DNA of 64,000 nt from Symsagittifera roscoffensis (taxonomy: Eukaryota > Xenacoelomorpha > Acoela > Convolutidae): positions 35,407,109-35,471,108 of the forward strand of contig NC_087070.1 in the NCBI RefSeq assembly GCF_963678635.1, written 5' to 3'. A program made the translations under genes and the position numbers. The notes under the pieces were generated by a model. It searched no databases. It was not told where the DNA came from and saw nothing but the letters and a program-made list of their open reading frames with translations. Positions 10,732 through 21,059 of the stretch are shown here, piece after piece. Position 1 is the first letter of the stretch, and the number at the start of each line of letters is the position of its first letter.

Positions 10732-13309
10732 AGAAAGTCCAGATGATGATGATATCTTCCCCTTTATCGTAGATGCAACCACTGATAGAGGACAGCATAT
10801 ATTTTGCAAAAATTTACTCTTAAAATTGTTTGAACCCGGAATCAGTCCATGTAAAACAGAGTTCCCAGATGTAAAAATCAAAAGACAAATTATCCATCAC
10901 TATTTGAAAGATATATGTAACTTAACACAACAATACGGAATCTACTCCATAGAATTCAGCTCACCAAACCAGAATCACAGCAAATATGTAATTCAAACAG
11001 ACGACCTTGATTTAGAATTCTCAAAAGTATTCTCAGAATATATAAAAAGCATACAATATCATAACTCACAAAGAGCAAACTCCATATTCACCAATGAAGT
11101 TTTTGCAATAATATATAGTTATATCTCGATATTAGAAAACGAAATCCCAATCCCAAATGTTTCACCGACAGAAACATCTAAACATATAAGAGTACGACAT
11201 GAAATCACACTACTCTCTAGTTTTCTAAATATAATTAAAGAAAATTTCACGAAAGATGAAGTTTCACAACATACAAAACACGACTTACAAAAAATTTTGG
11301 CATGGTTCATAATATATTATTTCACACATAATATTGATTTAATTTCACAAGCAAGAAAAAATTTTAGACCCCAAAACTCAAACGATGATACTGTCATCAC
11401 AGAACAATCAGACTATGTTTGGGACCCCGAATGGTCTCATCCCGCATTCATAAACTTCCCACAATCAATCTCAAGTCAAGCAATAAGTACGATATCTTAT
11501 GTAAGAGATTATGTAAGAGTAATACCATTAACCATTGATGCAACACCATTAAACTATAATACATTTTTACCTGATATGCAAAATAATAGTTTAAACTCCA
11601 CAGTCATACACAATGAAAACCTCAATGGAACTAGAAATCTCACTCAACAAGATATCCAGACACCATCACACTTCATAAATGAAGAAATCGTACACACAAC
11701 AACTACACAACAAAGTATTTCACCAATACGTCCAAATTTAACAACACCAAGAAATACAAACCCTTCACAAACACAAGTAACCTTACAATCAACCGTTAAA
11801 CCTTCGGTTGCCCCAAAATATTCACACATGGATTATCAAACATACAGACCCATGACAATACCGTCAAAAACACGTAAAACGTTCACTAGAAACAATTTTG
11901 CAGAACTTAATTATAATTACACACATCCATCAAAAACAAATTATTCCCCACGAAAAAATTTTAATAATTATACAAGATCTCGAAACTGGGATAACCCAAT
12001 GACACAAACTAATTCGGTAAATTTTCAAACAAATTTACATCCTTCACAGGATCGTAGTGAAAACTATCCATTTTTTCAACAAAATAAAAATAAAAAACAA
12101 ACATCTTATCAAATGGATTACTTATCCTCAGATGATGATTTTTTACAACCAGGTATATTTGCACCATATAATCAAGAATATCGTGGACAAGGAGTACAGA
12201 AACCACATACAAATCATAGAATTTTTTCTCCACAACCGATAGATACACAAAATCAACAACCAATTCAGCAACAAAACCCAATGATCACACACTCGTATCA
12301 ACCGACACAAATGCAAAATGAAATACCTCTCCCATATTATCTTCAACAACACGAAATAACAAGAAATCAACTTTCAAATTTTTCTCAAATGCCAAATGCA
12401 GCAGAATCATTACAAATGACAATGAATCCATACCTTATGGGTGGATCATCAATAACATCAAATAAACCTTTAATGGTATTCACAGGAACAGACCCTGAAT
12501 ATTCTGTAGAAGACTATTTAAATGCAGTTACAGCAAATTTGATTTTAAATATAGGACCTGAACCAATTAATACGCCACTACATCAAAACTGGATACATCG
12601 ACGCACAGCGTTGATACAAACAACTTTAGACAGCGCAGCCCAAAAATGGTTTTCAGTATTGCCTATAGAAATAAAATCAAATTGGAAAAGGTTTACACAA
12701 GAATTTTCAAAAATGTTCGACTCCGAAAGAAACAAACAACAACAAAGAGTTTTATGTAATGAAATTCGCAGATTACCAAATGAAACCATCAAGCAATTAG
12801 CAGTACGCATCGAAACACTAGTTCGAAAAGCATATTCATTAAAAACACACGACTATAAAAACACAAAGATGACAGAAATCTTAATGATGACCTTAACACC
12901 GCAATTAAGAAAAATAGCAATAAAAAAGAGAGCATCCCATCCTTCTTCAATTCGAGAACCCGATTTAGATTTTCGAAAACTAGTAGACAAACTAGAACAA
13001 GCAGAAATCACAATGAAACTCGAAGAAACAGAAAATCTGAAATTACAATATGTTAACCGAATCGAAACAAATACCACAAGTATCAACAATATACAGGAAT
13101 CAGATACAGACCTCGTTGAAAAAATCACTGAAATACTCAATATTTACGAAAAACACCCAAACTTTAAAGGCAAACCATCTTTCAAAAATGGTGTAATTAT
13201 TGCCGACGATACGGACATAGTATTTCTGAATGAAGACAAAAACAGCAAGACAATCAAAATAAACCTCAAAAATATAAAGAACCAAATAAATCATTCTATC
13301 AATACATGA
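10706..13309 (+). CDS. gag: Element A Gag polyprotein
   Basis: 867 codons from ATG 10706. Residues 1-210 are helical and may act as matrix. Residues 220-570 are low in complexity and rich in N, Q, T, S and P. Residues 580-780 resemble the Ty3-type capsid, with features such as FTGTDPEYSVEDYL, AAQKWFSVLP and LRKIAIKKR. This capsid part is also recognisable in the decayed relative at 33537-33840. Usual Ty3 Gags are 300-500 residues, so the 570-residue N-terminal part is unusual. No zinc knuckle lies in this frame, but one lies in the -1 frame at 13189-13233. The stop overlaps the pol ATG as ATGA. Confidence 0.85.
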   Translation: MSSTHTPGEESPDDDDIFPFIVDATTDRGQHIFCKNLLLKLFEPGISPCKTEFPDVKIKRQIIHHYLKDICNLTQQYGIYSIEFSSPNQNHSKYVIQTDDLDLEFSKVFSEYIKSIQYHNSQRANSIFTNEVFAIIYSYISILENEIPIPNVSPTETSKHIRVRHEITLLSSFLNIIKENFTKDEVSQHTKHDLQKILAWFIIYYFTHNIDLISQARKNFRPQNSNDDTVITEQSDYVWDPEWSHPAFINFPQSISSQAISTISYVRDYVRVIPLTIDATPLNYNTFLPDMQNNSLNSTVIHNENLNGTRNLTQQDIQTPSHFINEEIVHTTTTQQSISPIRPNLTTPRNTNPSQTQVTLQSTVKPSVAPKYSHMDYQTYRPMTIPSKTRKTFTRNNFAELNYNYTHPSKTNYSPRKNFNNYTRSRNWDNPMTQTNSVNFQTNLHPSQDRSENYPFFQQNKNKKQTSYQMDYLSSDDDFLQPGIFAPYNQEYRGQGVQKPHTNHRIFSPQPIDTQNQQPIQQQNPMITHSYQPTQMQNEIPLPYYLQQHEITRNQLSNFSQMPNAAESLQMTMNPYLMGGSSITSNKPLMVFTGTDPEYSVEDYLNAVTANLILNIGPEPINTPLHQNWIHRRTALIQTTLDSAAQKWFSVLPIEIKSNWKRFTQEFSKMFDSERNKQQQRVLCNEIRRLPNETIKQLAVRIETLVRKAYSLKTHDYKNTKMTEILMMTLTPQLRKIAIKKRASHPSSIREPDLDFRKLVDKLEQAEITMKLEETENLKLQYVNRIETNTTSINNIQESDTDLVEKITEILNIYEKHPNFKGKPSFKNGVIIADDTDIVFLNEDKNSKTIKINLKNIKNQINHSINT
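13168..13233 (+). pseudogene. Out-of-frame nucleocapsid zinc knuckle
   Basis: In the pol frame, upstream of the pol ATG, the bases read WCNYCRRYGH followed by SISE and then TGA at 13231-13233. This is a C-x2-C-x4-H-x4 pattern in which the fourth zinc ligand position is occupied by the stop codon. The decayed relative reads WCTFCRKDGH at the matching place (about 34360-34390), which supports homology to a retroviral CCHC knuckle. The frame opens only at 13168, so an indel has probably occurred near the A run at 13184-13188. After the TGA the same frame continues without a stop into pol. Confidence 0.65.
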
Positions 13310-16266
13310 AAAAAGATCAAAATCTACCGAACAAAACTGTGTACAGCAACAACAGTTCAGGAAAACCACTCCCGAACAATACAAATTATACAAGAAATCA
13401 ATCACCATATAACTCAAGTTATAGAGGAAGATCACCAGAACGAAGAAATACGCAAAATTCATCACAAAATCACTACAATAGACCAAATAATCGCAATAAC
13501 TACTCCAGATCAAATTCAAATACAACACGATTTGTTTCTAGATCTAATTCCCAATCAAGAAATAATTACTATCCAAACAATCAATCACGAAATTCATCAT
13601 ACAATAGGAATAGAAACTACTCCAATAATCGGAATAGAAGTTATTCAAACAACCGAAACCAGAATTACCCGAACAATCAATCAAGGAATATCTCATATAA
13701 TAGATCGAACTATAACAGACCAAACAATAATTACCAAAACAGATCACGAAATAATTCACAAAAGCGACATTCAAGTTATAATAATCGTTATAGAAATTAT
13801 TCCCAATCACCACACAGGAATAATAACCATTATAATAATTCTAATAATCGCCATAGAAGTAGTACAACTAAACATCAAAGGAATATAAATCAAGTACAAT
13901 CAAATCCAGAAACAACATCAGACCCTCCAGGTATTGATGACACAGTAAATGATACGTTACAACTCAATCAAATAAACTGTGAATCATCAGACTCAGAAAG
14001 TGAAACAGAAAACACTATCTCCATCAATATGATAGCAGTCGAAAATGACTATGAACCTATTATATATGAACAACCATTTTCATCACACATATATGAAAAT
14101 CAATCAGAACTCCTTCACAATTATTATATTGAACCCATACATTCCACACCGACGACGCAAAAAACTAATGAAATTAACACTACAAATCAACCCAATGAGA
14201 ATGACAAAAAAAAATGCTTGAATACAAATCACATCTATCAAAACATACAAAAAGAACAACCCAAAGAAAAAATTTGGACAATACCATTTCTTTTAGAAAG
14301 TCCAAGAAGCAAAGAATTTCAACCACCAGATCTTGAAATTGATTTTCTAATTGATTCAGGAGCAGAATCAAATATAATAAACATTCCCACATGGAATGAA
14401 ATAAAAACCTTACACCCAAAGCTAACACCTCTTGAAACCTCCAGTAAACTAGCAACAGCACAAGGATCAACATTGGTAAACTATGGAAGAATTCAATTAT
14501 TTCTTCTCCCCACAAGAACAATGGAGCAAAATAAAATTTTAATTAAACCATTTAAACAAATATTCCATATCACTGATATTAAACACAATATCATTGGAAT
14601 ACCATTTATCACTAAATATATACCAACAATCAACATATTAAACAGTAAAATACTAATCAAAGATAAATACACAAAAGCAAAAGACACATCCCTAACATTT
14701 TTTCAAAGATTAAACAAACAACCACAATTCTTTTCAAAATTTTATCCAATATATAACCAACAAAGAAAACACCTGACACCACTATCAGGAAACATATATA
14801 ATTTTTCAATAAAACAAGTTCACCAATATGATAAAAAACAAAACAAACAACAACTCTATATGTCAGATTTTGAATTCAGACCTATCCATAAATTTTTCAA
14901 AATCACAATTTCATCCATAAAATATTTGAAAAACTCGAATTCAGATATTATTTCTCTACATGTATACAACAATACACCCTATCAAGTAACACTACCTTTA
15001 GGACTTTTAGGCTATTGCGAAACCAACGCTACAATATCACCAATATACGAAAAAGCATATCGCGTAAATAATATACTCCAATTATTAGATATTTGTCAAT
15101 CCACAATTCTTAATGAAGAATTATCCATAAATAATATAATAAGTAACGAAAAAAGAAATACGGATTATTTCACAAAAACCCCATATTTCAAACCGACATT
15201 CAACATAAATAACTACACAGAGAATCAACAGAAATTTTTAACAATGTTTAATTTCCAACATTCACAAATAACACAAGACGAATTTGAAAAATTAGCCAAA
15301 CAGCTAATTAAATATTCATCAGTCTATGCAACATCCAAATTTGATGTTGGCAAAATCAGCTCATCACTACATCTCCCATTAAAACCAGACGCAGTTTTCA
15401 AAAAACAAAGAGCAAGTAAAGTACCAATTCATTTACACGATAAAGTGAACAGATTACTTGATATTTTAGAACAATACAATATAATCTCACCAGTAAATAA
15501 AGAAGAACAACCAAAAGGTAACACATTTATCAACCCTGTTATCATTCTAGCCAAAGGAGAATCATTAAAAATCGTTCTCGACGCTAGATACCTCAACTCA
15601 CTCATAGATGAATCAAAGTGTAATTGGCCTATTGAACCAATACAAGTTATTTTAACAAAAATAAACGGAAAATACTTTACAACCGCAGATATGAATAGTG
15701 CATACAATCAAATGCCATCAGATGAACAATCGCGACGTTTAACACAATTTGTTATTGGAAACCAACAGTATGAATTCAACCGCTTATTCTATGGAATATC
15801 CATAGGACCAGCAGCATTTTCAGCTTTTATGAGCAAAATTTTTCGACCACTAATATTCAAGAAAAACGCAATCACCTATTTAGACGATGTTTTTATGCAA
15901 TCACAGACTAAAGAAGAAATGTTCAATGTTTTAGAACAATATCACCAAATACTTCAGAACGAAAATCTGAAGGCCGCCCCCGATAAATCACACTTCTTTT
16001 TGACAAGAGTTAAATTCTTAGGACATAATATAGAAAGAAAAACAATCACCCCATTAAAATTACGCATTGATGCTATTCAAAAACTCCAACCACCAACAAA
16101 CAAAAAGAAAATCCAAGAATTCCTTGGAATGTTAAATTTTTTAAGTAAATATGTCTATAAAATGCAATTATACCTAAGACCATTTTATAATATACTTAGA
16201 CAACAAAATAATTTTGAATGGAACACAGAACATCAAGCACGATTTGAAGAAATTAAAAACTTCTAA
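13306..16266 (+). CDS. pol: Element A Pol, protease and reverse transcriptase part
   Basis: 986 codons from ATG 13306 in the -1 frame relative to gag. Residues 1-190 are rich in N, R, S and Y and probably bind nucleic acid. An aspartic protease follows, with active site LIDSGAES around residue 350. The reverse transcriptase spans about residues 690-960, with VLDARYLN, TTADMNSAYNQ, FNRLFYGIS and the catalytic YLDD at residue 858 (15877-15888), then the KFLGHNI motif and the tether FLGMLNFLSKY. The stop TAA at 16264 comes just after a TAAAAAC run; the RNase H continues in the -1 frame, so pol is broken here. Confidence 0.9.
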   Translation: MKKDQNLPNKTVYSNNSSGKPLPNNTNYTRNQSPYNSSYRGRSPERRNTQNSSQNHYNRPNNRNNYSRSNSNTTRFVSRSNSQSRNNYYPNNQSRNSSYNRNRNYSNNRNRSYSNNRNQNYPNNQSRNISYNRSNYNRPNNNYQNRSRNNSQKRHSSYNNRYRNYSQSPHRNNNHYNNSNNRHRSSTTKHQRNINQVQSNPETTSDPPGIDDTVNDTLQLNQINCESSDSESETENTISINMIAVENDYEPIIYEQPFSSHIYENQSELLHNYYIEPIHSTPTTQKTNEINTTNQPNENDKKKCLNTNHIYQNIQKEQPKEKIWTIPFLLESPRSKEFQPPDLEIDFLIDSGAESNIINIPTWNEIKTLHPKLTPLETSSKLATAQGSTLVNYGRIQLFLLPTRTMEQNKILIKPFKQIFHITDIKHNIIGIPFITKYIPTINILNSKILIKDKYTKAKDTSLTFFQRLNKQPQFFSKFYPIYNQQRKHLTPLSGNIYNFSIKQVHQYDKKQNKQQLYMSDFEFRPIHKFFKITISSIKYLKNSNSDIISLHVYNNTPYQVTLPLGLLGYCETNATISPIYEKAYRVNNILQLLDICQSTILNEELSINNIISNEKRNTDYFTKTPYFKPTFNINNYTENQQKFLTMFNFQHSQITQDEFEKLAKQLIKYSSVYATSKFDVGKISSSLHLPLKPDAVFKKQRASKVPIHLHDKVNRLLDILEQYNIISPVNKEEQPKGNTFINPVIILAKGESLKIVLDARYLNSLIDESKCNWPIEPIQVILTKINGKYFTTADMNSAYNQMPSDEQSRRLTQFVIGNQQYEFNRLFYGISIGPAAFSAFMSKIFRPLIFKKNAITYLDDVFMQSQTKEEMFNVLEQYHQILQNENLKAAPDKSHFFLTRVKFLGHNIERKTITPLKLRIDAIQKLQPPTNKKKIQEFLGMLNFLSKYVYKMQLYLRPFYNILRQQNNFEWNTEHQARFEEIKNF

Positions 16267-17012
16267 CTGAACAAATTTCAAACACAATTCCAGATTCAAA
16301 TCAACCATTTTATGCAATGTGCGATGCTTCGAACTTTGGCATCGGCGCAGCGTTATTACAATCACATAATGGTACAAACAAAATGAACCTTATATCAGCA
16401 AATTCTCGATTATTCACTCAAGCAGAGCTAAGACTCTCAACCCTAATGAGAGAATGTACAGCCATAATCTATACACTTACAGAATATGAATTTCTGATAC
16501 TTGGATCAAAACATCCAACAGTTCTATTCACAGATCACAAACCAATCATTTTTCTCTTTACACAAAAATCTAATCCAAATCACCGAGTTTATAGATTTCA
16601 ACTAATTCTAATGAAATTCCCAAACTTACATATAGTTTGGACAGCAGGAAAGAATCTTGCATTACCAGACACATTAAGTCGAAATACGCCACCGGAATTA
16701 CTTACACGTAAAACCACAGTTGAAATACCCAAAAATATAAAATTCTACCTTGCAAAAAACGAAACATCACCCCGACTAGAATGCAAATATGCAGTAAAAA
16801 CTGACGTTGAACAATCACAGATAAACAATCTACAACACTTCCCACTTTATTTAGATTGTCAAAATAATCACTATGAAGTTGACCTACTTGGAACATCAAC
16901 TTTTAAACCAATCCCATATTCACAATGGATAAAAAATAACACCCAACAAAAAAGAGTAAAACAACACTCGCATAAAAAGACCTTTTTCCACTTATTGAAA
17001 AAGAAAACCTAA
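16263..17012 (+). pseudogene. pol: Element A Pol, RNase H part
   Basis: This frame continues from the RT part across a one-frame break near 16255-16263; an ATG at 16317 is internal. The RNase H acidic residues are visible in CDAS, the glutamate of MREC, TDHK and LPDTLSR, so all four catalytic acids are present. A linker to integrase follows. The frame closes at TAA 17010-17012, and the integrase part continues in a further -1 frame that opens at 16976, immediately after a TAAAAAG run. Confidence 0.85.
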
Positions 17013-18907
17013 CTGATAAAATAAATTTATCAGGACCACAAACAAACGATTCAAAATACACAATAAATCAAGTATTTGACCTTCATGACCCACTTGATAC
17101 AATTCCTTTATCTAAATTAGAAATAGAAAACAGTTTTCTCCCCCCAACAGAAACAATTACAATTTCAACATTGAAACAATACCAAAATCTTGACCCAGTA
17201 ATTAGACAACTAAAATCATGGCACAAATATAAAACTAAACCCGTCAAGGCAGATACAACTATTTTAGGAAATAAAACACTCCTCCGATATTTTCGAAAAT
17301 TCAATAATACAACAATTAACGAAAACACAGACCTTTTAAAATACAAATTGAATGAATCTACAGTTCCCTGTCTCCCTCTAAGTATGATTCTCATAGCTTT
17401 TAATATTTCACATACACAAAAGATTAAAGGACACTCTGGATCAGAGAAAACATATTCAAATTTCATACAAAACTTTTATTTCCCAAATGCACCAATTTGG
17501 ATAAAAGTACTATGCAATGATTGTATAGTATGTCAACTAAATAAAACTTATTCAAATCAAAAACAAATAGCACAAAAACAAGACTTTAAAGGACAAAGTT
17601 TGTACTTTAACCACCGTATCTCCTTTGATACAAAAGGACCAATTTCACCCTCATCCGAAGGAAACTTCTACATTATGGTAATTGTTGACGCGTTTACACA
17701 TTATGTAGCACTTAACCCAGTACCACATTGTAACGCTTATTACGCTTACACAACACTCTATGAACACTGGATAGCCAAATTCGGACTACCAGAAATTTTA
17801 GTTACCGACAACGGTACAGAATTCATAAATAATGAAATCATCACACTATGTCATCTATATAACATCAAACACAAACCACGTACATCTCACGCACCTTGGA
17901 CAAACGGCTTAGTCGAAGGTATGAACCGTTCATTACAAGAATATCTCAGATGTATCATCAATGGAAATGATACAAGATACACCGAATGGTCAGCAGATGT
18001 AAAATTATTTCCCTTGGCATATAATTCACAAATTACGACAACTCTAGGAATGTCACCATATGAAATGGTTTTTAACCAAAAGCCACGAAAACCAATAATG
18101 TTTACAGCAGACTCTCATAAAAACGCACAAGGTTATTGTCAACCAAATAAAGACTCAATTTGTTATAACCTACCTTTACATACACACGATGAAGATCATT
18201 TTCATCACCCACAAATTCTTAAATTAGCCTCCGGTACACACACCGAATGGATTTTAAACCGAGATAAAAAACACAATGAAATTTACCAAAAAGTAACAAA
18301 AAAGTTGTTACAAAGGCAAAATATTAATGAACAAATAAATTCACGCTTTACACCAGCCTCCGATTTAAAAATTGGAACATTTGTTTTAATACCCAATTTT
18401 AATACTCAAAAAGGAATTTCAAAAAAATTACAACCCCTTCGTAAAGGACCATACCAGATAATTGCAAAACCCACTGATGTCACATATAAAATCACCGACT
18501 CAGACAAAAAAGAAATCGTTCAACACCGAAATAACCTATTACCTTATTATCCAAAAGAATACGCACTCCGCGAACTAACTCAATTATATTCTTTTACAGG
18601 TTTACAAGTTATTCAAAATGACCCACATACGGAAAATACAACAAAGGAACAAAAAGATTTTCACCTCAAAAACCAAATAACAAAATCAACCACCACAAAA
18701 AACAATACAAAAAATCTAGATCAAAATACATCTCAAAAAGAAAGAAAAAATAGAAAAATGACAGAACAAATAATACCCCAAGAACAAATCGACAAATCAG
18801 AACATAGAGAGTCTTCACGACTTAGAAATCAACCACGTAAAAATTATAAATTATTCATCCCACAATCTAAAATATTAAAGAAAGTTGAATTTCAAAAACA
18901 ACTTTAA
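16976..18907 (+). pseudogene. pol: Element A Pol, integrase part
   Basis: The frame is open from 16976, with no ATG before the domain. The zinc-binding region has two histidines (ISH and KGHSG) and CNDCIVC. The catalytic core has D at 17627, D at 17807 (TDNGTEF) and E at 17915 (NGLVEG), with exactly 35 residues between the last two. A GPY/F module (RKGPYQII) lies near 18445. A basic, charged tail ends at TAA 18905-18907. The catalytic residues are intact, so only the upstream frame breaks disable it. Confidence 0.9.
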
Positions 18908-19703
18908 TTCTACATTTAATAATCTTTGCACCTCTGAAACATTTTACACTTTCATTTTTCAAAATAACATGCTGACAAACACGCAGCGATTCTAGTTCAA
19001 AATTAGCCAATAGGATTCATCCAATCCGTCACCTTCTATAACTCTAACACAAACCAACTAGACGAAAAATATTAAACTCCAGGCATATCTATAACTACAA
19101 CTTTACGACCTCCAGGTCAAAAATAAGCAAACCACTCCAACTTGACAACTATAATAAATATCACCATAATATCATAACCCTCCCTTATCTAATAAACCAA
19201 AGATCAACAATATTTCCCCAACTCAGATCTCAAATATCCCCCAAACAAATATGCTAAATTAGCCTAAAGTAAAAGAACGACCATTTTAATTAGCCTAAAG
19301 TATAAAAATCTCAAAAATACCCCAGATCATTTGACAAATGAAAATAAAGACAAAGAAGACCTCCCGATCACCATAAAAATTGCCCCCAACAATTTTTCAC
19401 AAAACTCAACCCACTTGTCGAAAAACCAATAAATAATCCGACCACACTTGAAAATTGCCCCAAACAACAAAAAATATTCGATCAAGAAGTCATTTCGTAA
19501 ATGCTCTTCTCTCAATCAGTCACTATAATTATCACAAACCTCAAAAAATTTTTTACGATACTTAAAACTTTTATAATATTTCTTTTTGATATCTTTGAAT
19601 CTTTTGTAATAATCTTAATCATTTTTTGCAATATTTTTTTAATTTTCTATTCCCTATTTTAACTATACCTCCAACTTTCAAAAGCTATTGACTATATCCA
19701 CAG
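18908..19703 (+). other. Spacer with candidate 3' splice acceptor
   Basis: About 800 bases of AT-rich DNA between pol and the accessory genes, without a long frame. The end, CTATTGACTATATCCACAG at 19685-19703, looks like a branch site, pyrimidine stretch and AG acceptor placed 25 bases before the start of the small membrane protein. Env-bearing gypsy elements are known to express env from spliced RNA, so an acceptor here is expected. The donor is not identified. Confidence 0.5.
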
Positions 19704-19728
19704 GTACGATTCACAAAAACTTATCTAA

Positions 19729-19917
19729 ATGATACGAACCATTTTTAGTAGAACCGATATTTTTTTACTATTTGTAATTTTTATAACATTTCTCTCATCC
19801 CTCATCTTGACAATATGCAAATGTATAAAAAAAGCAATCATCACATTCGCCCTAGCAACAATTCTCCTAATTCTTTTTTTAGAAGAATACTATAATAAAC
19901 ATAAACTTTTTCACTAA
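19729..19917 (+). CDS. Small two-span membrane protein
   Basis: 62 codons from ATG 19729. Two hydrophobic stretches, about residues 11-29 and 35-51, are separated by the short basic turn CKCIKK, and the tail is charged (EEYYNKHK). This is the shape of a small hairpin membrane protein such as a viroporin, but I recognise no family. It lies right after a candidate splice acceptor and just before the methionine-free frame. A chance frame is possible in AT-rich DNA, because T-rich codons give hydrophobic residues; the neighbouring Element A genes are A-rich rather than T-rich. Confidence 0.4.
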   Translation: MIRTIFSRTDIFLLFVIFITFLSSLILTICKCIKKAIITFALATILLILFLEEYYNKHKLFH

Positions 19918-19925
19918 AAGAATAG

Positions 19926-21059
19926 ACCAAAAAGGTATCAAAAATTGCTACCCAACAGTCACATAGTCAGTCTTCACCGACATTATCCCAAGATAACCCA
20001 ACAACACCTTTAACTACCCAAAATCCTCAAACATCTACACGAATTTCCTTTCAAGATAACCGATATACCTTTGAAGAACGACACGCTCGCTTATCAGAAC
20101 CACTAGAACCAGTTCAACGACAAGCACCTCTAAGCGAACCAACATATAACTTATACCCAACACTACCGCAAGAATTAAGTAGAATAAGAAATCCTAGTCA
20201 AAACGAAAATACAGTCGAAATAAATAGACAAATTATACATCCTCGACGAAACAGAAATTTTCAAACACCCCGAGTTCATTTTGATATACCTCAATCCCCA
20301 TCACAAAACACTCCAGAAAACCCCATTGGTATATTACCAGAAACCCCTACGCTTCTTTCACAACGTAGCACCTCAAGCCTACCATCAGATTACTTAGGTT
20401 CAACACCAACATCTGAACAAATACGTGAAAATCCCTTTAACCCCCCAAACCAGGCATCACGACTACCATATTGGACCACACATTCATTCACACAAGGTGA
20501 ACTAAATTTAGTCAATGATCCAATAGATATTTCTACGGATACAACAACATCCTCATCACTACCAGAAACATTATCACTACCATCAACACCATCAATAAGC
20601 CAGATTTCACCACCACCTTTTAACTTAAATTTCCCAAATAACCTCGACGCTAGATATCGAGAACAATCATCAACAAATATTCCTTTAAGACTAGACTGGA
20701 ATACATTCACAGCACCTCCACCATTATTTGGACAACACCTAGAAAGTAACCGACTCCACAATTGGGCACTAAATAGACTACAATATAGAAAAGACATTCA
20801 CGAAGACATTCGTGCTCATAACATCCAAATACTCCAACAGAATAGTCTACAATTAAAATTTGAAATCACGGTTAAATTAAACAACATTACTCAACATCCC
20901 TATCCATTAAATCCACCAAATATAACAGCTCAATCCCTACCACCACCATTTATAACAACTGAAGTAATATACAAATACGACAGATATACCAAAAAGACAA
21001 TTGGTTACATCACATTTTATAACCCATACTCAGGATTGTCATACACATGTATATTCTAA
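19926..21059 (+). CDS. 377-codon frame without methionine
   Basis: This frame runs open from 19926 to TAA 21057-21059 and contains no ATG codon at all, so it must be started by splicing or by a non-AUG codon. The first 250 residues are rich in P, S, T, Q and N (TLSQDNPTTPL-type). The last 120 have more ordered composition (LDWNTF, HNWALNRLQYRKDIHEDI, YKYDRYTKKTIGYITFYNP). Its stop overlaps the env ATG at 21047. Codon use is A-rich like gag and pol. A good internal acceptor candidate is CTACCCAACAG ending near 19958. Function unknown; it may be a second structural or envelope-associated protein. Confidence 0.65.
   Translation, partial: TKKVSKIATQQSHSQSSPTLSQDNPTTPLTTQNPQTSTRISFQDNRYTFEERHARLSEPLEPVQRQAPLSEPTYNLYPTLPQELSRIRNPSQNENTVEINRQIIHPRRNRNFQTPRVHFDIPQSPSQNTPENPIGILPETPTLLSQRSTSSLPSDYLGSTPTSEQIRENPFNPPNQASRLPYWTTHSFTQGELNLVNDPIDISTDTTTSSSLPETLSLPSTPSISQISPPPFNLNFPNNLDARYREQSSTNIPLRLDWNTFTAPPPLFGQHLESNRLHNWALNRLQYRKDIHEDIRAHNIQILQQNSLQLKFEITVKLNNITQHPYPLNPPNITAQSLPPPFITTEVIYKYDRYTKKTIGYITFYNPYSGLSYTCIF

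Noticed and set aside
13100-13528. Minus-strand frames opposite gag and pol of Element A
   Set aside because: They are by-products of A-rich codons on the plus strand (rich in F, L, Y, V and C) and have no domains.
16254-16263. Programmed -1 frameshift site (T-AAA-AAC) between RT and RNase H
   Set aside because: The first slippery base does not match, no clear downstream structure is seen, and Ty3/gypsy elements do not normally shift frame at this place. Kept only as a homopolymer break.
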